Below, one piece after another: positions 9,304 through 18,452 of a DNA stretch of 64,000 nt. The translations under genes were made by a program, and so were the position numbers. Source of the stretch: an uncultured Flavobacteriales bacterium (GTDB lineage: Bacteria; Bacteroidota; Bacteroidia; Flavobacteriales; BACL11); contig CAJQJY010000001.1 of the NCBI GenBank assembly GCA_905478765.1, positions 48,694 to 112,693 on the forward strand, given 5' to 3'. Under the pieces are notes generated by a model. The model was not told the origin of the DNA, did no database searches, and saw only the letters and a program-made list of their open reading frames with translations. Each line of letters starts with the position of its first letter. The stretch's first letter is position 1.

Positions 9304-9804
9304 ATGGAACTAATATTTTCAGCACTTATAATTTTCACACTTAGACTAGCAGACCAGAGTCTAGGCACTATGCGTGCTCTTTTAGTGAGTAAGAACAAAC
9401 CAATTTATGCAGCAGTTATTGGCTTAGTTGAGTCAGCAATTTGGATAGTTGCTATTTCACAAGTAATAAAGGATATTGATGACCCTATTTTAATTGGAGC
9501 TTATGCGACTGGTTTTGCTGCAGGTACTATTTTAGGAACATACATTGAGCGTATAGTTGGGGTTGGAAATATAGTTGTTAGGGTTTTTACTACGATTCAT
9601 TCTCCTTCAGTTGCAGAAACCTTAAGAGATAACGGGCATGGTGTTACCGTTATTGATGGTGAGGGTAAAGATGGGCCTGTGAAAATTTATTTGTGCGTTA
9701 TTCCAAGGAGAAAATTAAAATCGGTATTGCAGATGATAGAAGAGATAAACCCAAACGCTTATATCACTACTGATATGGCAAATCCTACTTCATTGAAAAA
9801 GTAA
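9304..9804 (+). CDS. UPF0316 membrane protein (DUF5698/DUF2179)
   Basis: The 166-residue protein has three N-terminal membrane segments, with the conserved block LRLADQSLGTMRALLVSKNK, and a soluble C-terminal DUF2179 domain (about residues 95-160) containing GHGVTVIDGEGKDGPVKI and VIPRRKL. This architecture defines UPF0316. DUF2179 resembles small regulatory or ligand-binding domains, but no biochemical function is established. It follows the permease after 15 nt and closes the operon before a strong hairpin. Confidence 0.9.
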   Translation: MELIFSALIIFTLRLADQSLGTMRALLVSKNKPIYAAVIGLVESAIWIVAISQVIKDIDDPILIGAYATGFAAGTILGTYIERIVGVGNIVVRVFTTIHSPSVAETLRDNGHGVTVIDGEGKDGPVKIYLCVIPRRKLKSVLQMIEEINPNAYITTDMANPTSLKK

Positions 9805-9855
9805 AAGAACCTTAAGTGTTAAGTCCAAAACCGATTACTTTTGTAAAAACCAAAA

Positions 9856-9887
9856 AAAAGGAGCTGAAAATTAATTCAGCTCCTTTT
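9856..9887. terminator. Bidirectional terminator between UPF0316 and DUF3127 genes
   Basis: AAAAGGAGCTGAA and TTCAGCTCCTTTT form a 13-bp hairpin with a 6-nt loop (AATTAA). It sits between convergent genes. The eight consecutive A residues on the left become a T run on the minus strand, so termination should be strong for the DUF3127 gene and also effective for the plus-strand operon. Confidence 0.88.
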
Positions 9888-9909
9888 ACGTTTAATCTTT
9901 ATTTATTAT

Positions 9910-10263
9910 TTAAAAAGGCAAGTCATCATCTTCTGATGCGGGGGCATTAAATTCTGGCGCAGCTTCCATGTCAGCACTTCCTGCCCCTTGGCTTTCAATT
10001 CTCCAAGCATCAATATTATGGAAATATCTTCCGTTATACTCTCTTGATGATAAGTTAAAAGAAACTTCTACTTGATCCCCTTCATTATGGTGGTTTAACA
10101 TTTCAATTTTATCCTCTCCAAATAATTGGAAACAAACTTCTGGGTTATATTGTGCGCCAGTATCTACAAGGAAAGATTGTTTTTTCCATTCTTTTCCTGC
10201 TTTAGATGTTCCGCTTTCTACACTTAATTTTCTGCTTAATTTTCCTTTTACTGATAAACTCAT
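9910..10263 (-). CDS. DUF3127 single-stranded-DNA-binding-like protein with SSB-type acidic tail
   Basis: The 117-residue protein has an OB-fold-like pattern (GKLSRKLSVESGTSKAGKEW, FQLFGEDKIEML, EVSFNLSSREYNGRYFHNIDAWRIE) typical of DUF3127, a Bacteroidota family. It ends with a flexible acidic tail, ASEDDDLPF, nearly identical to the protein-docking tip of bacterial SSB (DDDIPF). A role in binding ssDNA and recruiting repair or replication proteins is inferred from the tail. The canonical ssb is not in the window. A terminator lies downstream, and the upstream gap contains the tRNA-Leu promoter in the opposite direction. Confidence 0.85.
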   Translation of the reverse strand: MSLSVKGKLSRKLSVESGTSKAGKEWKKQSFLVDTGAQYNPEVCFQLFGEDKIEMLNHHNEGDQVEVSFNLSSREYNGRYFHNIDAWRIESQGAGSADMEAAPEFNAPASEDDDLPF

Positions 10264-10333
10264 TTTTATATTTTTTTAATTTTAATCTTGCAAAATTAAG
10301 TAAAATAAATGCATAAAAATCTTTAAAGCGGCT

Positions 10334-10366
10334 TTTGTGTGTAAATGTTAAAAAATAATATCTTTG
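10334..10366 (+). promoter_or_regulatory. Promoter of tRNA-Leu(UAG)
   Basis: A TTTG at 10334-10337 and TATCTTTG at 10359-10366 fit the Bacteroidota -33/-7 pattern with a 21-nt spacer. The tRNA begins 13 nt after the -7 box. Confidence 0.65.
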
Positions 10367-10379
10367 CCGTCCTTTTTAA

Positions 10380-10461
10380 GCGGATGTGGCGGAATTGGTA
10401 GACGCGCTAGACTTAGGATCTAGTGCCGCAAGGTGTGAGAGTTCGAGTCTCTTCATCCGCA
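10380..10461 (+). tRNA. tRNA-Leu, anticodon UAG (reads CUA)
   Basis: The acceptor stem GCGGATG pairs with CATCCGC, with discriminator A. D-loop GGAATTGGTAGAC, anticodon stem CTAGA/TCTAG with loop CTTAGGA (anticodon TAG), a long variable arm (TGCCGCAAGGTG) and T-arm GAGAGTTCGAGTCTCTT are present. The long variable arm and anticodon identify leucine. CCA is not encoded. A promoter precedes it and a hairpin terminator follows within 10 nt. Confidence 0.97.
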
Positions 10462-10468
10462 CAAAATT

Positions 10469-10494
10469 AAGCAAGCATTATAGCTTGCTTTTTT
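10469..10494 (+). terminator. Terminator of tRNA-Leu
   Basis: AAGCAAGC, loop ATTATA, GCTTGCTT followed by TTTT forms an 8-bp hairpin with a T tract just after the tRNA, isolating it from tig. Confidence 0.85.
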
Positions 10495-10530
10495 GTTTTC
10501 ATAACTTTTTCTTTATCTGATAAATAAGTG

Positions 10531-10538
10531 TATTTTTG
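10531..10538 (+). promoter_or_regulatory. -7 box for tig
   Basis: TATTTTTG matches TAnnTTTG, followed by CAGCCC and an A-rich leader of 27 nt before the tig ATG. No clear -33 element is seen. Confidence 0.55.
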
Positions 10539-10565
10539 CAGCCCTTTTAAAAAAAAAAATAAAAG

Positions 10566-11918
10566 ATGAAACTTACACAAAGCAAAGCAAAAGATTTAAT
10601 GGCAACTATTACTGTTGAGTTAAAAGTTGCAGATTACTCTGAAAGAGTTGAAAAAGTATTAAAAGATTATCGTAAAACAGCTGAGATTCCTGGATTCAGA
10701 AAAGGAAAAACTCCTATGGGAATCATCAATAAAAAATACAGAACATCTGTTATTGTTGAAGAGGTTAATAAGATGCTGCAAGATGAATTATACAAGCATA
10801 TTACTGCTGAAAAAGTAAGAGTTTTAGGCTCACCAATGCCAATTGATGAAAAGCCAATTGACTGGGAAAATGATGAAGATTTTACTTTTGAATATGAAGT
10901 TGGTTTAGCCCCAGAGTTTGATGTAAAGATAACTGCAAAGGATAAATTAAACTACTATAAAATTAAAGCTGATGCTAAGTTAGTTGATGGATATTGTAAT
11001 GATATTGCAAAGCGTTATGGTAAAATGAGTAATCCTGAAGCATCAGTTGAGGGAGATTTGATTTTCTGTACTATTGAGCAATTAGATGTTGATGGGATAG
11101 TAATGGTTAATGGTATTAAAAATGATGCTACAGTTGCTATGGATTACATTGCTGATAAGAAAATTAAAAAGCAATTTGTTGGTGTAAAAACGGATGACTT
11201 AATTACTATTAATGTAATGAAAGCTTTTACAAATCATTCTGATTTAGGGGCAATGTTAAATGTTGATCATACTGCAATTCATAACTTAACTTCAGAAGAA
11301 TTTCAGTTTACTGTAAAGAATGTAAACAGATTAGAGCCAGCTGAGTTGAATGTTGAGCTTTTTGATAAAGTTTACGGGCCTGGTGCAATAAAAAATGAAA
11401 AAGAATTTAAAGCAAAAGTAAAGTCAGAAGCAGAAGCTCAATTTGTAGGAGAGAGTGATAGAATGCTTAAAAATGATGTCGTAACTTACTTTGTTGATAA
11501 ATTGAAGTTAGCTATGCCAAATGAGTTTTTAAAGAGATGGTTAGTACAAACTTCTGAGCAACCAATAACAATGGAGATGCTAGAAACTGAGTACGATATG
11601 TATGCAAAAAGCTTACAATGGCAGTTAATTGAAAACAAAATCTTAGAAAATCATAGCATTAAAGTTACTCAAGATGATGTTCTAGCGCATACTAAAGTTT
11701 TAATTTCAGCTCAAATGAAGCAGTACGGCCAGCCAGAAGGAGATGATAAGAAATTGACCGATATTGCCACTAACATTCTTAAAAATGAGGAAGAAAGAAA
11801 GAAAGTTTACGACCAAATTTTTGATGAACGAACTCTAGCAGTTTATAAGGAAAACTTCAAATTGACTGAAAAGTCAGTTTCTTATGATGAATTTGTTAAA
11901 TTAGCATCAAGAAAATAA
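10566..11918 (+). CDS. tig: Trigger factor (ribosome-associated chaperone)
   Basis: The 450-residue protein has the three-part trigger factor layout. The N-terminal ribosome-docking domain carries the signature IPGFRKGKTP with Gly43-Phe44-Arg45-Lys46, which contacts ribosomal protein L23. The middle region (about 150-260) corresponds to the FKBP domain but is diverged, as usual in Bacteroidota, so prolyl isomerase activity is doubtful. The C-terminal helical chaperone arms run from about 265 to the end. The conserved tig-clpP-clpX order follows, linking cotranslational folding to ATP-dependent proteolysis. Confidence 0.96.
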   Translation: MKLTQSKAKDLMATITVELKVADYSERVEKVLKDYRKTAEIPGFRKGKTPMGIINKKYRTSVIVEEVNKMLQDELYKHITAEKVRVLGSPMPIDEKPIDWENDEDFTFEYEVGLAPEFDVKITAKDKLNYYKIKADAKLVDGYCNDIAKRYGKMSNPEASVEGDLIFCTIEQLDVDGIVMVNGIKNDATVAMDYIADKKIKKQFVGVKTDDLITINVMKAFTNHSDLGAMLNVDHTAIHNLTSEEFQFTVKNVNRLEPAELNVELFDKVYGPGAIKNEKEFKAKVKSEAEAQFVGESDRMLKNDVVTYFVDKLKLAMPNEFLKRWLVQTSEQPITMEMLETEYDMYAKSLQWQLIENKILENHSIKVTQDDVLAHTKVLISAQMKQYGQPEGDDKKLTDIATNILKNEEERKKVYDQIFDERTLAVYKENFKLTEKSVSYDEFVKLASRK

Positions 11919-11970
11919 AGCGAGTTTTAGCAGTTGTATATTAAGCTAATTTTATCGGTTGTTATCTAGA

Positions 11971-11997
11971 ATCTAAATACTAACATCTAAATACTAA
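11971..11997 (+). repeat. Tandem 13-nt direct repeat before clpP
   Basis: The unit ATCTAAATACTAA occurs at 11971-11983 and again at 11985-11997, separated by a single C and ending 4 nt before the clpP ATG. A partial copy (ATCTAGA) lies at 11964. It occupies the place of a ribosome binding site or leader; its function is unknown. Confidence 0.7.
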
Positions 11998-12001
11998 AAA
12001 A

Positions 12002-12676
12002 ATGGATTACGGAAAAGAATTTCAAAAATACGCAACTAAACATAAGGGAATAAGTAGTTTGCACCTTAATGATTTTTCATCAATCCATGCTGGTTATATT
12101 TCACCAACAATTATTGAAGAACGACAAATGAATGTTGCTAGTATGGATGTTTTTTCTCGCTTGATGATGGATAGAATTATTTTTTTAGGCGTTGGGATTA
12201 ATGATCATGTTGCAAATATTATTCAAGCACAATTATTGTTTTTAGAGTCAGTTGATGCTCAGAAAGATATTTTAATTTACTTAAATTCACCGGGAGGTGG
12301 AGTATATGCAGGACTTGGGATTTATGATACTATGCAGTATATTAACCCTGATGTTTCTACTATCTGTACAGGTATGGCAGCATCAATGGGGGCTGTGCTT
12401 TTATGTGCAGGTGCTGAGGGTAAAAGAACAGCTCTTAAACACTCAAGAGTAATGATTCATCAACCTTTAGGAGGTGCTCAAGGACAAGCATCTGACATTG
12501 AAATTACTGCTCGTGAAATTCAAAAATTGAAGAAAGAATTATATGAAATTCTTTCTGAACATTCAGGAAAATCATATAAGGAAGTATGGAATGATAGTGA
12601 TAGAGATTACTGGATGACTGCTGAGGAAGCAAAAGCATACGGTATGATTGATGAAGTATTGGAAAGAAAAAAATAA
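12002..12676 (+). CDS. clpP: ATP-dependent Clp protease proteolytic subunit
   Basis: The 224-residue serine peptidase has the full catalytic triad: Ser128 in GMAASMGA, His153 in MIHQPLGGAQG and Asp202 in DRDYWM. LNSPGGGVYAG (about 95-105) forms the oxyanion strand. An N-terminal extension of about 25 residues relative to E. coli ClpP is probably a processed propeptide. ClpP assembles two heptamers capped by ClpX, encoded immediately downstream with a 1-nt stop/start overlap. A tandem repeat directly precedes the start. Confidence 0.97.
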   Translation: MDYGKEFQKYATKHKGISSLHLNDFSSIHAGYISPTIIEERQMNVASMDVFSRLMMDRIIFLGVGINDHVANIIQAQLLFLESVDAQKDILIYLNSPGGGVYAGLGIYDTMQYINPDVSTICTGMAASMGAVLLCAGAEGKRTALKHSRVMIHQPLGGAQGQASDIEITAREIQKLKKELYEILSEHSGKSYKEVWNDSDRDYWMTAEEAKAYGMIDEVLERKK

Positions 12677-13905
12677 TGTCAGAAAGCGAAAAAGTTGGAT
12701 GTTCTTTTTGTGGTAAAAATAAGCAAGATACTAATATTTTAATTGCTGGAACCTCTGCGCATATTTGTGATGCTTGTATTGAGCAAGCTCACGAAATTGT
12801 AAAGGAAGATTTAAATGATGATCTCTTCTCTACTGAAGATTTTACTCTTTTAAAACCAAAAGCAATTAAGGCACATCTTGATGATTTTGTAATTGGACAA
12901 GAGGATGCAAAAAAAGTAATGTCAGTTGCAGTTTATAATCATTATAAAAGATTAATGCAACCTGATACATCTGAAGAAGATATTGAGATTGAAAAGTCAA
13001 ATATCATAATGGTTGGGCGTACTGGAACTGGAAAAACATTAATTGCAAAATCCATTGCTAAACTTTTAAAAGTCCCTTTTTGTATTGCTGATGCTACTGT
13101 ACTTACTGAAGCAGGATATGTTGGAGAGGATGTAGAAAGTATACTCACAAGATTATTACAAGCTGCCGATTATGATGTAGAACAAGCAAGAAGAGGAATT
13201 GTATTTATTGACGAGATTGATAAGGTTGCTCGTAAAAGTGATAACCCTTCAATTACCAGAGATGTCAGCGGGGAGGGAGTTCAGCAGGCAATGCTAAAGT
13301 TATTAGAGGGGACAATTGTAAATGTCCCACCACAAGGAGGTCGTAAACACCCCGACCAAAAAATGATAGCTTTAGACACAAAGGATATTTTGTTTATTAG
13401 TGGAGGTGCTTTTGATGGAATTGAAAGGCATATTTCAAACAGAATGAATACGAAATCAATTGGCTTTAAATCTAATAAAGGGAATGATATTGAAAAAGAT
13501 AATTTATTGAAATATGTTTCACCTCAGGATTTAAAATCATTCGGATTAATACCTGAACTTATTGGAAGAATGCCTGTATTAACATATTTAAATCCATTAG
13601 ATAGAATAGCACTTAAGTTAATCCTTACTGAGCCTAAAAATGCATTAACTAAGCAATATCAAAAGTTATTTGATATGGATGGAATTGCTTTAACATTTGA
13701 TGAAAAAGCAATAGATATTATAGTTGATAAAGCAATGAAATTTAAACTAGGAGCAAGAGGTTTACGTTCTATTTGTGAAGCAATAATGCTAGACGCAATG
13801 TTCGAGTTTCCTTCTGATGAAAGTAAAAAAGATTTGAAGATAACTGCTTCTTATGTAAAAAATCAGTTGACTAAACTTTCATTCACTAAACTAAAAGTAG
13901 CTTAG
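12676..13905 (+). CDS. clpX: Clp protease ATP-binding subunit ClpX
   Basis: The 409-residue AAA+ unfoldase has an N-terminal zinc-binding domain with Cys9, Cys12, Cys31 and Cys34, which dimerises and docks substrates or adaptors. The Walker A loop is GRTGTGKT (114-121), a variant of the usual GPTGSGKT. Walker B is in IVFIDEIDK. The pore-loop, sensor and RPE/RDVSGEGVQQAMLKLLEG elements are present. It feeds substrates to ClpP, encoded just upstream. Its 3' end overlaps the convergent lipoprotein gene by 4 nt. Confidence 0.97.
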   Translation: MSESEKVGCSFCGKNKQDTNILIAGTSAHICDACIEQAHEIVKEDLNDDLFSTEDFTLLKPKAIKAHLDDFVIGQEDAKKVMSVAVYNHYKRLMQPDTSEEDIEIEKSNIIMVGRTGTGKTLIAKSIAKLLKVPFCIADATVLTEAGYVGEDVESILTRLLQAADYDVEQARRGIVFIDEIDKVARKSDNPSITRDVSGEGVQQAMLKLLEGTIVNVPPQGGRKHPDQKMIALDTKDILFISGGAFDGIERHISNRMNTKSIGFKSNKGNDIEKDNLLKYVSPQDLKSFGLIPELIGRMPVLTYLNPLDRIALKLILTEPKNALTKQYQKLFDMDGIALTFDEKAIDIIVDKAMKFKLGARGLRSICEAIMLDAMFEFPSDESKKDLKITASYVKNQLTKLSFTKLKVA

Positions 13906-14708
13906 TTTACTACTATTGAATAAGTTTTTCCGTTTATTATAACATCAAAGTTACAATCACAAATACTACCACCATAACTAATGATTCTATCTGCATAACC
14001 ATTTGGAGAAATTTTTGCTTTACCACTTTTTATTACACAAGTTGGTAAGCAACCTAAATCAACTTCTAAAGAATCAGTAATTTCCATAGTAAAAGCATTT
14101 CCGTTTACACTATTTCCGCTTGCATTTCCAGCTATCAAATATCTGTCATCAGAAATGTTAAGGTGAGTGTTCTGCCCACTTACCCATTCCCTAACTCTAC
14201 TTGATTCCCAATTAATTGTTCCATTTGAAGTGTTAATACTAGCATTTTTTATCTCAATTGTAAACCACATATTCCCATTGTTGTTTCTACCTTGGTTTGT
14301 AATAATTCGTTCACCTTGTACTAGATTGTAATTCACATGATAATCATCAAAAGTTGTAGTAGTTACTGATAATGAATCTCTATATCTTCCAGTATAAACT
14401 GAAATGATTTTACCGCTTCTTATAATAGTGTTGTTAGAAACAGTAGACGTCCCAAAGTTAACAATAAGTGTGTCAGAATTTGATGTGTCAGAATTCATAA
14501 TTGTATAAGTAGGTCCTAATTTATGATCAAGGTTTGCATCAAAACCTGCTTCAACCATTCTGCCTGCATCATTAAATATTTGTTCTGCAATAAGGTTGTC
14601 TCTTGCAGCTTGTGTGCTAGTCAATTCATTTTGTGTTTTAATATCTTCATCTTTACATGCGTAAAGTAAAACAGTTAAAATACTTAGGGCTATTCCTATT
14701 TTCTTCAT
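13902..14708 (-). CDS. Hypothetical lipoprotein
   Basis: The 268-residue product starts with a lipoprotein signal peptide whose lipobox LYAC places the lipidated cysteine at residue 18. The mature part is rich in Ser, Thr and Asn and predicted mostly beta, with a C-terminal cysteine cluster (LGCLPTCVIKSGK and GGSICDCNF). No known domain is recognised. It is the last gene of the minus-strand etf-thyA-folA operon, 19 nt after folA, but a weak TAAGTTTA box in that gap could allow separate expression. An envelope location is inferred from the lipobox. Confidence 0.8.
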   Translation of the reverse strand: MKKIGIALSILTVLLYACKDEDIKTQNELTSTQAARDNLIAEQIFNDAGRMVEAGFDANLDHKLGPTYTIMNSDTSNSDTLIVNFGTSTVSNNTIIRSGKIISVYTGRYRDSLSVTTTTFDDYHVNYNLVQGERIITNQGRNNNGNMWFTIEIKNASINTSNGTINWESSRVREWVSGQNTHLNISDDRYLIAGNASGNSVNGNAFTMEITDSLEVDLGCLPTCVIKSGKAKISPNGYADRIISYGGSICDCNFDVIINGKTYSIVVN

Positions 14709-14727
14709 CTTAATATTTTTGGTAAAC

Positions 14728-15234
14728 TTAGTTAATTTTCTGAAAAGTTAAAAAACTATAATCATGAGCATGTTTTTGATCAGCTTTACAATCTATTCTT
14801 CCTACTTTTTTCCAATTATTTCCTAACTTAGGGAAAAAGGTATCGCCATCATAAGCATGGTGTACTTTAGTAAGATAAATTTTATCTACTAAATTGGCTT
14901 CAAGTGCTAGCTTGTAAATTTGACCGCCTCCAATAATAAAAGGTTCTTTATCTCTATTTTTTTTTGCAATTTCTAAAGCGGCTTCTACAGAATTAACTAC
15001 TACACATCCATTTGCTTTATAGTCGGTTTGTCTTGTAATAATAATATTCGTTCTATTTGGTAATGGCCTGTACTTATGCGGAATAGATTCAAAGTTCTTT
15101 CTACCCATTATCACATGATGATTTAAAGTAGTATCCTTGAAAAAACGCATGTCTTTTGGTAAATGCCAAATGAGGTCATTATCTTTTCCAATCACTCCAT
15201 TTTTGGCTGCTGCTACTATTAGTGAAACTTTCAT
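14728..15234 (-). CDS. folA: Dihydrofolate reductase
   Basis: The 168-residue enzyme has the family hallmarks: SLIVAAAKNGVIGKDNDLIWHLPKDMRFFK at the N terminus (folate pocket, with the acidic Asp in LPKDM), HHVIMGRKNFESIP (NADPH site) and FIIGGGQIYKLAL. It reduces dihydrofolate formed by ThyA, which lies two genes upstream in the same operon. Its ATG overlaps the preceding stop by 4 nt (ATGA), indicating translational coupling. Confidence 0.97.
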   Translation of the reverse strand: MKVSLIVAAAKNGVIGKDNDLIWHLPKDMRFFKDTTLNHHVIMGRKNFESIPHKYRPLPNRTNIIITRQTDYKANGCVVVNSVEAALEIAKKNRDKEPFIIGGGQIYKLALEANLVDKIYLTKVHHAYDGDTFFPKLGNNWKKVGRIDCKADQKHAHDYSFLTFQKIN

Positions 15235-16337
15235 TTGCTTTTAATTACTTTATATTGCACTCCTCTTTCTTCCAAATAATTTCTTACAAAAGCAAAATGT
15301 CCTCCCAAGTATTCTGGAGGAGAAATTCCTGCTCTATCATATTCTCCATTTACAACTAAATTAGCAACTGCAGTACAAGTAAATCCTGTTGTGCGTGCCA
15401 TGGAAATAGTATCATTTTTAAAACGATCTAACAAGTTATACTGATAAGTTATTGCCTCTCCATTTTCTGTTCCTTTAATGATAATTCTCATGATTGTAAA
15501 GTCTTTATCGCCTTTTTTCATTTCCCATTTCGGGAATAATAATTTGGCAGTCATGTCCACTGGGCGAATCATAGTTCCGTTTATTTCTACTTCATCATAA
15601 GAGAAAAAACCACTTGCCCGCAATACTTTCAAATACTCTACACAACCTGGGTAACGCAAGGTTTTCTCTATCATATTTGGCACATGTGCCATAGTCTTTA
15701 TCAAACTTCTTAATCCATCAGAATTCCAGCTTTCTAAAGTTCCGATTTCATCAAATTCTATCAATTCAGTGTCCGACAAAGCTTCTTTGGTAATTAATTG
15801 GCTATGCTGTACATATCTGGCAGGGCGAATGTATTCTTCAATCACATCAATAGGAGAGAAGACTGCTTGGTATTCGTAAGGCCATTCTCTTTTTTCGGGT
15901 AAACCACCTACTAAGCATTCGTAATCATTAATCTCCATTTTTGAATTATGATGCCCAAAGATAATATTTCCCATACCGGGCGCTACGCCGCAATCCATAA
16001 CCGCAACTACTCCATTTCCTTTTGCTAGTTCATCTAATCCGAAAGGATCTTCAGGATAAAAAGAAATATCTACTATGTTCTTGCCTGCCTCAATTACATC
16101 CTTCATCATTTTATATCCCATAAATCCAGGAACACCACCCACTACTAAGTCAAAATCTTTAATTAAGTTTTGTAAAGTGGCTGTGTCAGACACATCAGCA
16201 CAAATGGTGTTGATTCCTACTAACTTATCTAAGTTTTTTTGTGAGATGTCTACTGAGGTAACATTATGATTTTTGGCCAAATCTTTCGCCATTACACCGC
16301 CTACTAATCCTGCTCCTAAAACAATTATATTAGCCAT
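15231..16337 (-). CDS. Saccharopine dehydrogenase-family oxidoreductase
   Basis: The 368-residue NAD(P)-dependent enzyme has an N-terminal Rossmann fold with GAGLVGG at residues 8-14 and a following acidic VDIS that would bind the adenosine ribose. DCGVAPGMGNIIFGHH is typical of the saccharopine/lysine dehydrogenase group. Lysine 6-dehydrogenase or a saccharopine-type dehydrogenase are the likeliest activities, but the substrate is not fixed by sequence. It is wedged between thyA and folA with 1-nt and 4-nt overlaps, so it is cotranslated with thymidylate synthesis genes. Confidence 0.85.
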   Translation of the reverse strand: MANIIVLGAGLVGGVMAKDLAKNHNVTSVDISQKNLDKLVGINTICADVSDTATLQNLIKDFDLVVGGVPGFMGYKMMKDVIEAGKNIVDISFYPEDPFGLDELAKGNGVVAVMDCGVAPGMGNIIFGHHNSKMEINDYECLVGGLPEKREWPYEYQAVFSPIDVIEEYIRPARYVQHSQLITKEALSDTELIEFDEIGTLESWNSDGLRSLIKTMAHVPNMIEKTLRYPGCVEYLKVLRASGFFSYDEVEINGTMIRPVDMTAKLLFPKWEMKKGDKDFTIMRIIIKGTENGEAITYQYNLLDRFKNDTISMARTTGFTCTAVANLVVNGEYDRAGISPPEYLGGHFAFVRNYLEERGVQYKVIKSK

Positions 16338-17131
16338 TATATTGCTACTTTTCCTTTAATATGTGGGTGATATTTATAATCTACTAACTCAAAATCATCA
16401 ATAGTGAAATCAAAAATACTTTTTACATTTGGGTTGATTTTCATTTTAGGTAATGCTTTTGTATCTCTACTTAATTGTATTTCTGTTTGCACAAAATGAT
16501 TGGTATAAATATGTGCATCACCTAAAGTATGGATAAAATCCCCAACCTCCAAATCACAAACTTGTGCCATCATCATAGTCAGCAATGCATAAGAAGCAAT
16601 ATTGAACGGAACACCTAAAAAGATATCTGCACTTCTTTGATATAGTTGACAAGAAAGTTTTCCATCCGCTACATAAAACTGAAAAAACGCATGGCAAGGA
16701 GGTAAAGCCATTTGCTCAATCTCTCCAACATTCCAAGCACTTACAATAATTCTTCTACTATCTGGGTTGTTTGTTAAAGCCTCAACTGCTTGATTGATTT
16801 GGTCAATGTGTTTCCCGTCAGGTGTTGGCCAACTTCTCCATTGGTAGCCATAGACATGACCTAAGTCTCCATTTTCATCTGCCCACTCATCCCAAATACG
16901 CACTCCATTTTCTTTGAGGTATTTTATATTAGTATCTCCCTTTAAAAACCAAAGCAGCTCGTGAATGATAGATTTTAAGTGCAACTTTTTAGTAGTAATA
17001 CACGGAAATCCTTCCGATAAATCGAAACGCATTTGATGACCAAAAACACTTTTTGTTCCTGTTCCGGTTCTATCTTCTTTTAGCGCACCTTCCTTCATCA
17101 CGCGTGTCATTAAATCTAAGTATTGTTGCAT
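16337..17131 (-). CDS. thyA: Thymidylate synthase
   Basis: The product is 264 residues, the same length as E. coli ThyA. Catalytic Cys146 lies in [14 protein letters not shown]. The dUMP-binding arginines are in [12 protein letters not shown] and [14 protein letters not shown], and the folate-binding region ends [14 protein letters not shown]. It converts dUMP to dTMP with methylene-tetrahydrofolate as donor and reductant, so it needs FolA, encoded in the same operon. The nucleoside transporter gene precedes it by 4 nt. Confidence 0.98.
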   Translation of the reverse strand: MQQYLDLMTRVMKEGALKEDRTGTGTKSVFGHQMRFDLSEGFPCITTKKLHLKSIIHELLWFLKGDTNIKYLKENGVRIWDEWADENGDLGHVYGYQWRSWPTPDGKHIDQINQAVEALTNNPDSRRIIVSAWNVGEIEQMALPPCHAFFQFYVADGKLSCQLYQRSADIFLGVPFNIASYALLTMMMAQVCDLEVGDFIHTLGDAHIYTNHFVQTEIQLSRDTKALPKMKINPNVKSIFDFTIDDFELVDYKYHPHIKGKVAI

Positions 17132-17135
17132 TTTT

Positions 17136-18452
17136 TTATAATATCATTCCTACAATTACGGCTGTAAATAGGGAAGCCAATGTTCCTGCTATTAAAGCTA
17201 ATATTCCTAATTTGGATAAATCCCCTCTTCTTTTTGGTGTTAGTGCACCTATCCCTCCAATTTGTATTCCAATAGAAGCAAAGTTGGCAAATCCGCATAA
17301 TATATAAGTAGCAATTATAATAGATTTTTGCTCTACAAATGAACCTGCACTTTTCATCTCTCCTAAGGACATATATCCTACAAATTCATTCAATACCGTT
17401 TTCTCTCCCAATAACTGGCCTACTAAAAACATATCCTCTTTACATACTCCCATAAGCCATGCAATTGGGGCCCCAATATAACCCAAAATCATATTAAAGG
17501 AAAGGTTATCATATTGAGTGTGATCTGCAATCCATGAATTTAGAGTAGTCCAATCCCCAACTTTTAAAAGTATAAAGTTTACCATTGACATTAACGCAAT
17601 AAATACCAGTAGCATAGCGCCAACATTTACCGCTAATCTGAGGCCATCAGTTGTTCCTTTTGAAATTGCTTCTAAAGCATTAGCTCCCATGTCTGCTTTA
17701 CTAACTTCTAATTTTGTTTCAAATTTTTCTTTTTCTGGCAATAACATTTTTGCAGCCACAATAGCTGCTGGTGCCGACATAGCAGATGCCGCTAATAAAT
17801 GTTTGGCAAACATAATTTGCTGGACTGGGTCATCTCCTCCTAAAAAACCGATATATGCAGCCAAAACTCCACCTGCAATTGTTGCCATTCCTCCACTCAT
17901 CAAACATAACATCTCCGACATGGTCATTTTATCCAAATATGGTTTTACAAGTAGCGGGGATTCGGTTTGTCCTAAAAAGATATTTCCTGCAGCCGCTACA
18001 CTTTCAGGTCCTGATAGGCGCATTATTTTTTTCATGAGCCATGCAAATCCGTATACAATTCTTGGTAAAACACCCCAATAGTAGAATAAAGAGGTAAGTG
18101 CGGAAAAGAATATCACAGTTGGTAAAATCATCACTACAAAATTCATAAGTGGAGATTCAATGATACCGGTTTCAAATGAACTAAAAAGAAACATAGTACC
18201 ATCTTGGGTGAAAGAAATGATTTTGGCGAATATTTTTCCTACAAACTCAAATCCTTTAGAGACAAAAGGAACTTTTAAAATTAATAGAGCAAATATTATT
18301 TGTATACCCAATCCTTTTCCAACTAATTTCCAGTCAATTCCTTTTCGGTTTCTTGAAAAAGCAAAAGCAATAAGTAGTAAACTAGCTATACCTAGTAACC
18401 CTCTTAAAAGAGATTCAATTGAAAAGCCAGAAGTTTGAATTATTTCATTCAT
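17136..18452 (-). CDS. Concentrative nucleoside transporter (NupC/CNT family)
   Basis: The 438-residue membrane protein has about ten hydrophobic segments. Family motifs include [35 protein letters not shown] (the GQTE nucleoside/sodium site), and the C-terminal [19 protein letters not shown]. It should import nucleosides coupled to H+ or Na+. Its place before thyA, and near deoxynucleoside kinases a few kb away, suggests pyrimidine or deoxynucleoside salvage. The 5' end overlaps the DUF151 gene by 8 nt. Confidence 0.95.
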   Translation of the reverse strand: MNEIIQTSGFSIESLLRGLLGIASLLLIAFAFSRNRKGIDWKLVGKGLGIQIIFALLILKVPFVSKGFEFVGKIFAKIISFTQDGTMFLFSSFETGIIESPLMNFVVMILPTVIFFSALTSLFYYWGVLPRIVYGFAWLMKKIMRLSGPESVAAAGNIFLGQTESPLLVKPYLDKMTMSEMLCLMSGGMATIAGGVLAAYIGFLGGDDPVQQIMFAKHLLAASAMSAPAAIVAAKMLLPEKEKFETKLEVSKADMGANALEAISKGTTDGLRLAVNVGAMLLVFIALMSMVNFILLKVGDWTTLNSWIADHTQYDNLSFNMILGYIGAPIAWLMGVCKEDMFLVGQLLGEKTVLNEFVGYMSLGEMKSAGSFVEQKSIIIATYILCGFANFASIGIQIGGIGALTPKRRGDLSKLGILALIAGTLASLFTAVIVGMIL

